Below are positions 19,338 through 28,358 of a DNA stretch of 64,000 nt, one piece after another. The notes under the pieces were generated by a model, which did no database searches, was not told where the DNA came from, and saw only the letters and a program-made list of their open reading frames with translations. Position 1 is the stretch's first letter, and each line of letters starts with the position of its first letter. The stretch is from positions 1 to 64,000 of the forward strand of contig JAJEAD010000098.1 of NCBI GenBank assembly GCA_022824305.1, given 5' to 3'. The stretch comes from Gammaproteobacteria bacterium (lineage in GTDB: Bacteria > Pseudomonadota > Gammaproteobacteria > HK1). Made by a program: the position numbers and the translations under genes.

Positions 19338-19994
19338 CTAGGTCGAGGAGTGGTCGCCGCCGTTGCGCCTCACCCACTTCCGGCCGTTCAGCATGGGCAG
19401 GACGAGGTTCTCCCGCTTCCAGACCAGGTAGAAGAGGATGGCGGCGACGTGCAGCGCGACGAGCGCCAGCACCACCTTGGCGAAGAGGTTGTGGTATCCC
19501 GTCATCAGCAGCACGGTGTCGGAAGATACCTCCGATGCCAGGGGCCCGGAGAAGAAGAGGCCGTCGTCCTCGGAGAAGAGGCCCGTCAGCGCCTGGGCGG
19601 TGAGCGCGAGCAGCATCGCGATGACGGAAAGGGCGCCGAGCGGGTTGTGTCCGGGGGTGCCGCTCGGCCGTCGGCGACCGACCTGCCGAAGGTAGTCCGG
19701 GAGGCCGCGCAGGCTGGCGAACAGGGTTCGGTGGCGGATCGGCGCGGGGCCGACGAAGCCCCACATGTAGCGGAAGATCAGCAGGCACCCGGTCAGGTAT
19801 CCCAGGTAGATGTGCCACTGCATCACCGAGAAGGTGCGGAACTCGCCGAGACTCCAGCCGGCGATCACCGAAGCGGCGAGCGCCCAGTGCCACAGGCGGG
19901 TTACCGGATCCCAGACCGCCTCTCTGCGATAGCCCTCCACGTTCGCTTCACCGCCTCGGGTTCGCCGCGTCCGCCGCTTTGGCAGGGTGAGCAC
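19338..19994 (-). CDS. Cytochrome b561 / b-type dihaem membrane subunit
   Basis: A protein of up to 218 residues with four membrane segments and haem-ligand histidines in TRLWHWALA, WHIYLGYLTG, TGYHNLFAKVVLALVALHV. The end motif (WKRENLVLPMLNGRK) is typical of bacterial cytochrome b561-like proteins that pair with a small c-type cytochrome. The open frame begins at GTG 19994; an internal GTG at VEGYRRE, with GAGG upstream, would drop the basic N-terminus and is equally likely. It lies 57 bases behind the c'-type cytochrome gene and probably forms an operon with it, passing electrons between quinol and the periplasm. Confidence 0.85.
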   Translation of the reverse strand: MLTLPKRRTRRTRGGEANVEGYRREAVWDPVTRLWHWALAASVIAGWSLGEFRTFSVMQWHIYLGYLTGCLLIFRYMWGFVGPAPIRHRTLFASLRGLPDYLRQVGRRRPSGTPGHNPLGALSVIAMLLALTAQALTGLFSEDDGLFFSGPLASEVSSDTVLLMTGYHNLFAKVVLALVALHVAAILFYLVWKRENLVLPMLNGRKWVRRNGGDHSST

Positions 19995-20051
19995 GGGAGC
20001 GCGGGCGCAGCGTTGCCGGCCACCGGGCCGGATGGCTCCGGCGCACTGAAG

Positions 20052-20522
20052 CTACATCTTGTCGGCGCGGAAGTCGTCGTGGCAGCCCTTGCACGCGTTG
20101 CCCACCGCTCCAATCTTCGAGCGCAGCGCGTCGAGCCCGTCGCCCGCCGCCGCCGCGAGCTGCGAGGAAGCCTCGATCAGCGCCTGGGCCTTCTCTCCCG
20201 CTTCCGGCCATGTGGACCAGAGCTCGGGGAGCGCGCGGGTCTTGCCTTCATACGCGTCGTTGCCGGAGCCGGCCGGCCACATCGCCGCCGCGTCAATTTT
20301 GACCACTGCGTCGAAGTTGGCCGCATAGGTCCTTGCCGCGTCCGCGTCGTACTCCATTGCGCCCTTCGCCATCTGGAAGAGAGGACCCACGTACCAGCTC
20401 TGGAGCGTCATCGCCGCGCGTCGGGCCTTGATCGCTTTCTCGTTGGGATCGTCGGCGGCGGAGGCGCCGAATGCGAGGGAAAGACCGAGGAGAACGAAGA
20501 GCCATCGAGACGCCGAGTGCAT
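20052..20522 (-). CDS. Cytochrome c' / c556 family protein
   Basis: A 156-residue secreted protein. The N-terminus (MHSASRWLFVLLGLSLAFGASAA) is a signal peptide cut after ASA. The single haem site CKGCH is close to the C-terminus, as in four-helix-bundle cytochromes c' and c556, and a likely axial-ligand Met is near AMTLQSWYVGP. Start ATG is chosen for its CCGGGAGG ribosome site and signal peptide; a longer frame adds six residues. Together with the cytochrome b gene this forms the usual two-gene b561-c' unit of unknown redox partner. Confidence 0.9.
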   Translation of the reverse strand: MHSASRWLFVLLGLSLAFGASAADDPNEKAIKARRAAMTLQSWYVGPLFQMAKGAMEYDADAARTYAANFDAVVKIDAAAMWPAGSGNDAYEGKTRALPELWSTWPEAGEKAQALIEASSQLAAAAGDGLDALRSKIGAVGNACKGCHDDFRADKM

Positions 20523-20660
20523 GGAAACCTCCCGGATCAGCACCTTGGAGTAACGTCGACGGCTGAGTCTAGCACGCGGCTCGAGGGTCCGGATGGCAGG
20601 CCCTCTGCCGCCCGGATCGACGACCGGGAAAGGTCTACGGAAAGGCCTGCGCCCCGAGCT

Positions 20661-21764
20661 TCAGGTTCGCTTCGACGGCGGCACCAGCACGAGCTTGCCG
20701 GTGAATCGCTTGGCGAGGAAGTCGCTCTGCGCGTCCGCGATGTCCTTCAGGGGGTAGGTCTTCGCCACCACGGGACGGACTTCGTCACGCGCGATGTAGG
20801 ACACGAGGCGCTCGAACACGCCGTCCTCCTGGAAAGTGCATCCGATCAGGGTCAGGTCGCGGAGATAGAGGGTGCGGAGATCGAGCTCGACCAGGGGGCC
20901 GGCGATGGCGCCGGCGGTGACATAGCGTCCCCCGGATCGCAGCGCGTCGAGGAGCCCGGGCCAGCGCGGCCCCCCGACGAGATCCACGACCAGGTCCAGA
21001 GTGGCGCCGCCGACCGCGTCCGCCACTTCGGCATCCCGTTCGACGATCTCGTCCGCGCCGAGCGCACGCACTTCGTCGGCCTTGGCCGCGGCCGCCTGCG
21101 CGACGACGAAGGCGCCGCGTCGCTTGGCGAGCTGAATTGCCGCGCTGCCGACTCCTCCCGAGGCGCCGGTGACGAGCACGCGTTCGGAGCCGAGGGCGGC
21201 GCGCTGGAGCATGTTCTCGGCGGTCGACCACGCGCAGGGAATCGAGGCGAGCTCGACGTCGCTCCACGCGCACTCCACCGCCCAGGTCTCGCTCGCCGGG
21301 GCCCGTGCGTACTGCGCGAACGCGCCGTCGACCTCCGATCCCAGGGTGTCGCACTCGAAGGGGCGATATCCGCGGTAGTGACGAAGCAGGGCGGAGACGA
21401 TGACCCGCTCGCCGATCCTCTCCGGGGGCACGCCGTCACCGACGGCGACGATGCGTCCGCAGCAGTCGGCGCCCTGGATGCGCGGGAAGCGCATGGGAGC
21501 CCCCGTCCAGCTCGCGTCCGCGGCGTCCACGGACGCGAGCCCTTGGGCGCCGCCGGAGCTGCTGTCGGCGCTCACCTTCTTCGAGTACCAGCCGATGCGG
21601 GTATTGATGTCGGTGTTGTTGACGCCGGCGGCCGCGACCCGGATCAGGACTTCACCGGCCCGGGGGCGAGGCACCGGCACGTCCTCCCGGTACTCGAGGC
21701 GATCGAGTCCGCCGTGTCCGGTGAGGAGCACCGCGCACATGCGATCCGGAATCCTCTCGTTCAT
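20661..21764 (-). CDS. Zinc-type alcohol dehydrogenase / quinone oxidoreductase family (MDR)
   Basis: A 367-residue medium-chain dehydrogenase/reductase. It has the GroES-like N-terminal part (AAGVNNTDINTRIGWYSK, FPRIQGADCCGRIVAVG), the Rossmann glycine signature VTGASGGVGSAAIQLAKRRGA, and the C-terminal QSDFLAKRFTGKLVLVP of the YhdH/QOR-like group. A conserved catalytic Cys of true zinc ADHs is not clear, so a quinone-oxidoreductase-like NADPH enzyme is likelier. ATG overlaps the coaE stop by four bases (ATGA), making it translationally coupled downstream of coaE. The long frame on the other strand is a shadow. Confidence 0.85.
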   Translation of the reverse strand: MNERIPDRMCAVLLTGHGGLDRLEYREDVPVPRPRAGEVLIRVAAAGVNNTDINTRIGWYSKKVSADSSSGGAQGLASVDAADASWTGAPMRFPRIQGADCCGRIVAVGDGVPPERIGERVIVSALLRHYRGYRPFECDTLGSEVDGAFAQYARAPASETWAVECAWSDVELASIPCAWSTAENMLQRAALGSERVLVTGASGGVGSAAIQLAKRRGAFVVAQAAAAKADEVRALGADEIVERDAEVADAVGGATLDLVVDLVGGPRWPGLLDALRSGGRYVTAGAIAGPLVELDLRTLYLRDLTLIGCTFQEDGVFERLVSYIARDEVRPVVAKTYPLKDIADAQSDFLAKRFTGKLVLVPPSKRT

Positions 21765-22411
21765 GTCGTGTCCCGCCCTCCTGCGTGCTCGCCGCGTGTA
21801 TCCGGGCGACCTCCGAGACCCGCCCTGGCGCGCCGCCATTCCGCCTCCAGCCGGCGCTCGAGCAGGGCGACTTCGCCGTCGTTCTCGATGACGACGTGGG
21901 CGCGATCGACACGCTCGCGGTCGGACATCTGAACGTCGATTCGACGCCGCACCTCCGCCTCGAGGGAGCCGTCGCGCTCCATGGCCCGGCGCAGCGCGGT
22001 GTCCGGGTCGCTCAGGATCACCCAGACCTCGTCCACGAGGTCCTCCCACCCCGCTTCCAGCAGCACCGCCGCCTCCAGCACCACGACGCCTTCGGGGTCG
22101 CAAGCGCGCAGGGCCGAGATCCGCTGCTGCGCCAGGCGCCGGATCTCCGGCCACACGATGCCGGTCAGGCGCTCGAGCGCGCGGCGGTCGCCGAAAGCGA
22201 GGCCGGCGAGCGCGCGGCGGTCGATGCGGCCGTCTTCGCTCGCGAGCTCCGCTCCGAATGCGGAGAGGATCGCGCGGTACGCGCGCGTGCCCGGCTCGTA
22301 GGCAAGGTGGCCGAGCCGGTCCGCATCGACGAGATGCCCTCCCAGGCGCTCCAGGCAGCGCGCCGCGGTCGACTTGCCGGAGGCGATCGATCCGGTGAGG
22401 CCGATGACCAT
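21761..22411 (-). CDS. coaE: Dephospho-CoA kinase
   Basis: CoaE phosphorylates dephospho-CoA at the 3'-OH of ribose, the last step of coenzyme A synthesis. The 216-residue protein has the P-loop GLTGSIASGKST, the HLVDADRLGHLAYEPG substrate region, and the VVLEAAVLLEAGWEDLVDEVWVI and RIDVQMSDRERVDRAHVVIEN blocks, all at the expected spacing. Length is typical. ATG at 22411 is taken over a TTG one codon earlier. It is followed by an MDR gene with a 4-bp overlap and preceded by an MFS gene 25 bases upstream. The placement in an accessory context is unusual for a housekeeping gene. Confidence 0.95.
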   Translation of the reverse strand: MVIGLTGSIASGKSTAARCLERLGGHLVDADRLGHLAYEPGTRAYRAILSAFGAELASEDGRIDRRALAGLAFGDRRALERLTGIVWPEIRRLAQQRISALRACDPEGVVVLEAAVLLEAGWEDLVDEVWVILSDPDTALRRAMERDGSLEAEVRRRIDVQMSDRERVDRAHVVIENDGEVALLERRLEAEWRRARAGLGGRPDTRGEHAGGRDTT

Positions 22412-22436
22412 CAACCCGTTCGCGGGTCGGAAGGGA

Positions 22437-23681
22437 TCACGAGGAAGCGGGAACGCGCGCCGGCATCTCGTCTCCCCCGTGGGGGTCCGAGCGGCCGAGG
22501 CGGGGGTGCACGGTGCGAGAGAGCAGGCTCAGGCCCAGCATCAGCGCGCCGGTGGCCGCGAACACCGCGGGCAGCGCGGCGAAGGCGAGGAGCACGGAGA
22601 AGAAGGCCGGAGCGCAGATCTCGCCGCAGTCCCGGTAGGTCGAGTACACCGTGGTCATTTCGGTGCGCTCCCCGCGACGCACCAGCAGCATGAAGGGGAG
22701 GTTGGCCACGGCGTCGAGCGAGACCATGGCGAGGGTGGATGCGAGCAGCACGACGATGGCGAGCCAGGGCCACCCCGCGAGCAGGGATGCGCCTGCGGTG
22801 AGCACTCCCGACACGAAGAATCCCACGCGCAGGATTCTGCGGATTCCGAAACGCCGAACGACTCGTCCGAAGAGCGGGAGGAAGATCAGGAAACCGGAGC
22901 CGATGGAGATGAGCGCGCCGGCGAGGATCTTGCTGTACCCGGACTCGACCACGTAGATGGGCACGTACACGAAGAACATCACCCACCAGACGTAGCGCCC
23001 GACGGCGGCCACCCACGCGAAGACCAGGCGGGGTTGCCGGAAGAAGCGTGCGAAGTGTCGCACCGGGTTGGGGGAGCGCCCCTGGAAGACGGTGAGCGTC
23101 TCGGTGTCGCGCAGGCGCAGGCGCCAGAAGTAGGCGAGACACACGAGAGCGGAGACGCTGCTCAGCGCGTAGGCGGCCCGGATGTCCACCGCGTCGGCGA
23201 GCCACGCGCCGAGCGTGGGTCCGATCATCCAGGCCACGCCCGCGTACATGAGCCGGATCGGCTCGGCCCGCGTGTACTCGGTGCGGGATACGTGGTCGAG
23301 GATGTAGAGGCTGAGGCACACGGTCATGGTGATAACCGCGCCGATGCGCAGGATGAGGCCGAGGACGAGGAAGGGGAACGAGCCGGCCATCATGGAAAGG
23401 GTCGCTCCGGCCAGCATCAGCGCGCCGAGCGTGTACACCCATCGGCGGGCGAGCTTGCGCACCAGCCAGGGCACGGTGAGGGTCGCGGCGAGACCCGCAA
23501 AGCTCACCACGAGAAAGAGCACGCTGACGCTCTGGGCGTTCCCGAGCAGGCGCAGGGCCTCGATCGGAATCAGCGAGACGACGGTCGACCGGGCGAGACA
23601 CTCCATCGCGAAGAGTCCCGCGAGCGACTCGGCGCCCGGCGCCTGAAAGCGCTGCAGCCAGACCGGCCGTCTGACGTCCAT
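22437..23681 (-). CDS. MFS transporter
   Basis: A 414-residue, roughly 12-segment carrier. MFS features include the glycine- and proline-rich fourth and fifth segments (TRAEPIRLMYAGVAWMIGPTLG... region) and a basic mid-loop. DVRRPVWLQRFQAPGAESLAGLFAMECLARSTV at the N-terminus is not strongly characteristic. It is in the same orientation as coaE and 25 bases upstream of it. Substrate unknown; located in the inner membrane. Confidence 0.85.
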   Translation of the reverse strand: MDVRRPVWLQRFQAPGAESLAGLFAMECLARSTVVSLIPIEALRLLGNAQSVSVLFLVVSFAGLAATLTVPWLVRKLARRWVYTLGALMLAGATLSMMAGSFPFLVLGLILRIGAVITMTVCLSLYILDHVSRTEYTRAEPIRLMYAGVAWMIGPTLGAWLADAVDIRAAYALSSVSALVCLAYFWRLRLRDTETLTVFQGRSPNPVRHFARFFRQPRLVFAWVAAVGRYVWWVMFFVYVPIYVVESGYSKILAGALISIGSGFLIFLPLFGRVVRRFGIRRILRVGFFVSGVLTAGASLLAGWPWLAIVVLLASTLAMVSLDAVANLPFMLLVRRGERTEMTTVYSTYRDCGEICAPAFFSVLLAFAALPAVFAATGALMLGLSLLSRTVHPRLGRSDPHGGDEMPARVPASS

Positions 23682-23863
23682 GGCTCAGTCGAGCGTTTCC
23701 GGAGGATTCGCCGGGTCCGTTGAAGGCGCGGCAAGGATATGACATTCGGGCGCGGCGAACACTACGTGATTTCCACGAATTCGCCGACGCGTCGCGTGGC
23801 CGCGGCGCCTTCCGCGCCGGGATCGGGTTTCGGGGACCGGGCGAGTCCGGGAAGCGCCGGCCC

Positions 23864-24694
23864 TCAGCCGCCGCGGGCCGCAAACTCCGCCGCGGCCGCC
23901 TCCACCGTCATGAACTCCGCCCCCTCCCGCGCCAGGATGTCGATGAGCTGCTCCAGCACCAGCATCCGGTGGCCGCGTCCCATGACCATCGGGTGGAAGG
24001 TGTAGGTCGCCACCCCCCACTCGTACTCCCGCGCCATGTAGCGATAGTCGGCGATCCAGTTCTCGAGCACCGCGCTTCCCGCCTTGAGACCCGGCAGGAC
24101 CCCGTTGTCGCGGTGGGCGAACTCGAAGTGCGGATAGTCGTCGAGGCTCCAGCTCACCGGCATCTCGATGAGCGGGGTCTCCTCGCCGAACTCGACCGCC
24201 TCCTCGAGCGTGACGACATCGCCGGTGCGGGCGCGGTAGGGCAGGTAGTCATGCGCCATCATGCTGCTGTCGTAGACGAATCCCTCCGCGAGCAGCAGCT
24301 CGACGGTGTGCGGGCTCAGGTCCCAGGACGGCGAGCGGTATCCCCGTGCCCGGCGGCCCGACAGCGCTTCGATGGCCTCGTTCCCCCGTACGAGTCCCTC
24401 GTGCTCCTGTTGCCGGCTCAGCTTCGCCGGGGGCACGTGGGTCCACCCGTGGTGTCCCACCTCGTGTCCGGCGGACGCGACCCGCTCGCAGATCTCCGGG
24501 TAGGTCCCGATGGTGACGCCGGGAATGAACCACGACGCCGGGACGTCCCGGCTCTTCAGCAGGTCGAGGATGCGCAGCGCACCGACCGCCCCGAACTCCC
24601 CGCGGGAGATGGGGGTCGGCGTGGTCATGCCTCCGGCGATGAACCCCGACATGGCATCGAAATCGAAGCTCAGGCAGACGATGTGGCGGCTCAT
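23864..24694 (-). CDS. Polysaccharide deacetylase / PuuE-type amidohydrolase
   Basis: A 276-residue NodB-fold (CE4) protein: metal site SFDFDAMSG and HEVGHHGWTH (HxxxH), GYRSPSWDLSP and the VYDSSMMAHDYLPY strand. The family removes acetyl or amide groups from sugars or, in the PuuE branch, opens allantoin. The ATG has GAGGAG seven or so bases upstream. It lies 50 bases behind the DmdA-like gene and presumably shares its transcript, which suggests small-molecule catabolism rather than cell-wall work. Compare the second deacetylase of this window at 52.6 kb. Confidence 0.85.
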   Translation of the reverse strand: MSRHIVCLSFDFDAMSGFIAGGMTTPTPISRGEFGAVGALRILDLLKSRDVPASWFIPGVTIGTYPEICERVASAGHEVGHHGWTHVPPAKLSRQQEHEGLVRGNEAIEALSGRRARGYRSPSWDLSPHTVELLLAEGFVYDSSMMAHDYLPYRARTGDVVTLEEAVEFGEETPLIEMPVSWSLDDYPHFEFAHRDNGVLPGLKAGSAVLENWIADYRYMAREYEWGVATYTFHPMVMGRGHRMLVLEQLIDILAREGAEFMTVEAAAAEFAARGG

Positions 24695-24744
24695 GGTGGT
24701 TGCTCCTCGAGTTCTTGCGCTTCCCGCCCGCGGGCGCCGGGCGG

Positions 24745-25857
24745 CTATCTCTCCCAGCCCGCGACCACCCTTGCGGGCCGGGCGCCGGACTCTCCTTCGG
24801 CGAGGACGGACAGGCGGGTGCCCACCTGCGTGTGCTCGATGTCCACCATCGCGAAGGCGACGACGCTCTCGAAGCGCGGCGACCACGCGGCGCTGGTGAC
24901 GTAGCCCGCTTGCCGGCCCGCGGCGAACACCGGCCAGGTCGCGCGCAGCGCCGGCGCCGGCCCGCCTTCGATGTCGATCTTCGCGAGCTTCGCGGCGACG
25001 CCTTCCCGCGCGATGCGATCGAGCGCGCGCCGGGACAGGTGCTCCGCTTCCTTGCCAAGCTTCACGAAGCGATCGAGTCCGCACTCGAAGATGTTGTTGG
25101 CGAGCGTCATGTCGTTGCCGTAGGAGAGCAGGCCGGTCTCGATGCGCTCGATCAGGTTGGGGCAGCCGGCCCGGATCTGGTGCGCTTCTCCCGACTCCCA
25201 GATCGCGTCCCAGAGCGCGAGCCCCCTGCTCGAGTCCTGGAGGTAGAGCTCGAAGCCGCCCTGTCCGCTCCAGCCGGACCGCGCGATCACCACCGGCGCG
25301 CCCGCAATCCGGGTCTCGAAGAATCGAAAGAAGCGGAGCGTCCGCAGGTCCGTTTCGACGAGCGGCTGCAGCACCCGCTCCGCCCCGGGACCCTGGAGCG
25401 CGCAGATGTTGACGTCCGGCTCGAAGACTTCCACGTCGAGGCCGCGTCCGATCGCGAGGCCCTTCAGCCAGAGCAGCACGCCGGAGTCCGCGATGGAGAT
25501 CCAGAAGCGGTCCTCGGCCAGGCGCAGGACCACCGGATCGTTGACGATGCCGCCCGTCTCGTCGCAGAGCGGAGCGTAGACGCATTGCCCGATCCGGCAC
25601 GCGGACAGGTCTCGCGGGGTGGAGAGCTCCACCAGTCGAAGCGCGTCGGGGCCGCGCACCTCGACCTGGCGCTCGCACGCAACGTCCCAGAGCTGCACGT
25701 GCTCGCGGAGGTGCCAGTAGTCTTCTTCGGGGGAGCGAAAGAAGGTGGCGAGCGTCATCTGGTTGTAGACGGTGAACGCCCTGGCGCCCTGCGCCATGAC
25801 CCGTGCCTCGTAGGGCGTCTCCCGGACCCGCCGGGAGAAGGAGATCAGTGGAGCCAT
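24745..25857 (-). CDS. DmdA-like tetrahydrofolate-dependent demethylase (GcvT family)
   Basis: A 370-residue aminomethyltransferase-fold protein. The N-terminal ISFSRRVRETPYEARV, the DYWHLREHVQLWDVACERQV block, RFWISIADSGVLLW and PNLIERIETGLLSYGNDMT closely follow the DMSP demethylase DmdA group, which moves a methyl group from dimethylsulfoniopropionate to tetrahydrofolate to give methylmercaptopropionate. Related clade members of other substrate use exist, so dmdA identity is probable but not proved. ATG start. It precedes a deacetylase gene in the same direction by 50 bases. Confidence 0.7.
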   Translation of the reverse strand: MAPLISFSRRVRETPYEARVMAQGARAFTVYNQMTLATFFRSPEEDYWHLREHVQLWDVACERQVEVRGPDALRLVELSTPRDLSACRIGQCVYAPLCDETGGIVNDPVVLRLAEDRFWISIADSGVLLWLKGLAIGRGLDVEVFEPDVNICALQGPGAERVLQPLVETDLRTLRFFRFFETRIAGAPVVIARSGWSGQGGFELYLQDSSRGLALWDAIWESGEAHQIRAGCPNLIERIETGLLSYGNDMTLANNIFECGLDRFVKLGKEAEHLSRRALDRIAREGVAAKLAKIDIEGGPAPALRATWPVFAAGRQAGYVTSAAWSPRFESVVAFAMVDIEHTQVGTRLSVLAEGESGARPARVVAGWER

Positions 25858-25939
25858 GTCCGTTCTCCGGAGATCGAGGGCGCGCCCGCAAGGGGAGAGA
25901 AGCCAGGGGGAAGGGCAGTGGATTCCGCGATCCCCGGTC

Positions 25940-26371
25940 TCACTTCACCAGATCGGGCGCCCGCCGGTACAGGAGCGAGTCCGCGCTGATTCTCACCATG
26001 GTGCGGAGGCCGCGGTTCTGGGCGATGTAGGCGTCCATGTCACTCTCGTCGACGTAGCGACGGGTGATCCTCAGGATCTCCTCGTCGATTTCCGGGTCGT
26101 CTCCGGTCACCACTTCGGCGCGCCCCTTGATCGCCACCGCGCGCCGCGGAAAGGGCTCTTCCTGGACCGAGAATCCGACTCGCGGATCGCGGCGCAGGTT
26201 CTCCACCCAGATCCGCGAGCCCAGCGTCCAGACGTGCACGCGCCCGCCGTCCCACCGGTACCAGACCGGCACGAGATGGGGAATGCCGTCCGTCCCGTTC
26301 GTCCCGACCACCCCGGTCAGCCCCGGAACCTGGTCGAGCAGCCGTGTCGCGGCCTCGCTTCGGATCGTCAC
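25940..26371 (-). CDS. PPOX-class (pyridoxamine oxidase-like) flavin/F420 family protein
   Basis: A split-barrel protein of 143 residues if translated from GTG 26371, the usual size for the PPOX/F420-dependent group. Typical blocks are GTNGTDGIPHLVPVWYRWDGG, RRDPRVGFSVQE and the closing LRTMVRISADSLLYRR. An upstream extension of the frame (47 residues) is arginine/proline-rich and shadow-like. The cofactor may be FMN, F420 or haem; no substrate is evident. It is read away from the RidA gene. Confidence 0.8.
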   Translation of the reverse strand: MTIRSEAATRLLDQVPGLTGVVGTNGTDGIPHLVPVWYRWDGGRVHVWTLGSRIWVENLRRDPRVGFSVQEEPFPRRAVAIKGRAEVVTGDDPEIDEEILRITRRYVDESDMDAYIAQNRGLRTMVRISADSLLYRRAPDLVK

Positions 26372-26581
26372 GCTTGCCTGTCCCGCCGGGGCGAAGGGGC
26401 CGGATTGTCGCACCGCGCCCCGCGGATTGGGTAGGGCCCGGGAGCGGGCGGCCGGCCGGCATGGCGACCCGGCCCGAGGAGATTGCGCTGCCCGGTCGAT
26501 GGCGGGCACCATCGCGCCCTCGCCCTCGGGCGGCGATGCGAGAGCGGTGCCGCAACGAAACCTGAAGAGGCAGCGACAGCC

Positions 26582-26971
26582 ATGAAGAGCAGGAAGGAGA
26601 TCATCGGGGGCTCCCTCGTCATCGGGGGGCGCCGGCTCTCGCTGTCTCGGGCGGTGCGTGCCGGGGACCTCGTGTTCCTGACCGGCCAGGTTCCGATGCG
26701 AGACGGTGCGCCCATGACCACCGGGACCATCGAGGAGCAGACGCGGGTGACCATCGAGCTCATCGGGGAGACCCTGAAGGAGGCGGGCTGCACTTTCTCC
26801 GACGTGGTGAAGTCGATGGTGTGGCTCAAGTCGAGGGACGACTTCCCGGGGTTCAACGCGGTCTACGGCGAGTACTTCCCGGACGGGCCGCCCGCCCGAT
26901 CCGCCCTGGTCAGCGACTTTCTCGTCGACGTCAGAGTCGAGATCGAGTGCATCGCCTACAAGCCCGACTGA
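26582..26971 (+). CDS. RidA/YjgF-family deaminase
   Basis: A 129-residue single-domain RidA fold (KEIIGGSLVIGG, VRAGDLVFLTGQVP, ETLKEAGCTFSDVVKSMVWL, PPARSALVSDFLVDVRVEIECIAY). Family members hydrolyse reactive enamine/imine intermediates made by PLP enzymes or take part in ring-cleavage and carbamate pathways. The catalytic Arg of strict RidA would be in the AR of the PPARSAL block, consistent with activity. Its stop shares a base with the start of the following MFS gene (TGATG), so the two are coupled. Confidence 0.9.
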   Translation: MKSRKEIIGGSLVIGGRRLSLSRAVRAGDLVFLTGQVPMRDGAPMTTGTIEEQTRVTIELIGETLKEAGCTFSDVVKSMVWLKSRDDFPGFNAVYGEYFPDGPPARSALVSDFLVDVRVEIECIAYKPD

Positions 26972-28206
26972 TGCCGGCCTGGCTGCGCGCGCCCTTCTCT
27001 CTCGCCCCGGCCGACCGCAAGGTGGTCGGGCTGGTCGGCCTGGGACATTTCACCAGCCACTTCTACTTCCTCGTGCTGCCCCCGCTCTTCCCGGTCCTCG
27101 CGGAGGCGTTCGAGGTCAGCTACACCCGGCTCGGATTCGCGCTGTCGGTGATGGCGGTCACGAGCGCGGTGGTGCAGACCCCGGTCGGATTCCTCGTCGA
27201 CCGCTACGGTGCGCGACCCTTCCTGGTGGCGGGGCTGGTGTTGAGCGGCCTCAGCATCGTCGGAGTCGGGGTATTCGGCACCTACGAGGCGCTCCTCGTC
27301 CTGATGGTCCTCTTCGGCGTCGGCGACTCCGTGATCCACCCCTCCGACTACGCGATCCTCAACAAGCGAGTCGATCCCCGGCGCATGGGCCGGGCCTTCT
27401 CGGTGCACACCTTTGCCGGAAATCTCGGTTTCGCCGCCGCGCCGGTGACGGTCATCGCGCTCTCGGAGTGGTTCGGCTGGCGCGGGGCCCTCATCGCCTG
27501 CGGCGGCGCGGGCGTGGTGCTCGGCGGGCTGATGCACCTCAACCGGCACCTGCTCGGCGAAGAAGGCTCCGCCGCGCCCCGGGCGCAGGGGCGCTCGCTG
27601 TCGGGGGGCATCGCATTGCTGTTGAGCGCACCGATGCTGGTCGGCTTCGTCTTCTATGCCGCGATCGCCGTGACCGGAGCGGGGATGACCGGCTTCGGGA
27701 TCACCGCGCTTCACCTTCACTTCGATCTGCCGCTCGCCGAGGCGGGCGTGGCGGTGAGCGCCTACCTGTTCGCCGCTCCGGTCGGGGTGCTGCTCTCGGG
27801 ATGGATGAGCGACCGGACTTCGCGTCACCACGCCTTCGTCGTGGTGTGCTTCGGGGTCCTCGCCGCGGCCGCGCTCGGCATCGCCATCGCCACTCCTCCG
27901 CTGGTGGTCGTGGTGGCCCTGTTCGCGGTGGCCGGCTTCTTCATCGGCGCGGTGAACCCGGCCCGAGACATGCTCATTCGCTCCATGGTGGCGGTGGGAG
28001 AGACCGGGAAGGCGTTCGGGTTCGTCACCATCGGACTGAGCGCGGGCGCGGTGGTGGGGCCCTTGCTGTACGGGTGGATTCTCGACCAGGGCGAGCCGAT
28101 CGCCATCTTCTGGGCGATCGGGGCGATGGCGCTCGTCACGATCGCGGTGGTGAGCGCGACGGCGCGGGTCCAGTCCCGGGTGCTCGCGGCGAGGGCGGCG
28201 GGGTGA
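26971..28206 (+). CDS. MFS transporter
   Basis: A 411-residue 12-segment carrier of the OFA/oxalate-like type: FTSHFYFLVLPPLFPVL in segment 1, the loop motif GFLVDRYGARPFLVAG after segment 2 (the A-motif), GVGDSVIHPSDYAIL, and GWMSDRTSRHHAF between segments 8 and 9. ATG shares its A with the RidA stop. The pairing with a RidA gene suggests uptake of an amine, amide or related compound whose breakdown gives imines, but this is inference. Confidence 0.88.
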   Translation: MPAWLRAPFSLAPADRKVVGLVGLGHFTSHFYFLVLPPLFPVLAEAFEVSYTRLGFALSVMAVTSAVVQTPVGFLVDRYGARPFLVAGLVLSGLSIVGVGVFGTYEALLVLMVLFGVGDSVIHPSDYAILNKRVDPRRMGRAFSVHTFAGNLGFAAAPVTVIALSEWFGWRGALIACGGAGVVLGGLMHLNRHLLGEEGSAAPRAQGRSLSGGIALLLSAPMLVGFVFYAAIAVTGAGMTGFGITALHLHFDLPLAEAGVAVSAYLFAAPVGVLLSGWMSDRTSRHHAFVVVCFGVLAAAALGIAIATPPLVVVVALFAVAGFFIGAVNPARDMLIRSMVAVGETGKAFGFVTIGLSAGAVVGPLLYGWILDQGEPIAIFWAIGAMALVTIAVVSATARVQSRVLAARAAG

Positions 28207-28358
28207 TTGCTCGACGATGACGAGTTCCCCATGATCGTCGGGTAGCGGGCAGGGCGGATCCGGAAGCGCGTGGTTTCGGCCATGCCGGGAGAGGCCGGCC
28301 GATGCGGCCGCGAAACGGCGAGACCCGGCCCCGGCGGCAACAGGCAGGAGAGGCACAC

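Noticed and set aside
19323..21932. 869-codon plus-strand frame across cytochrome, alcohol dehydrogenase and coaE genes
   Set aside because: It spans several well-identified minus-strand genes including their intergenic gaps and has no recognisable protein feature.
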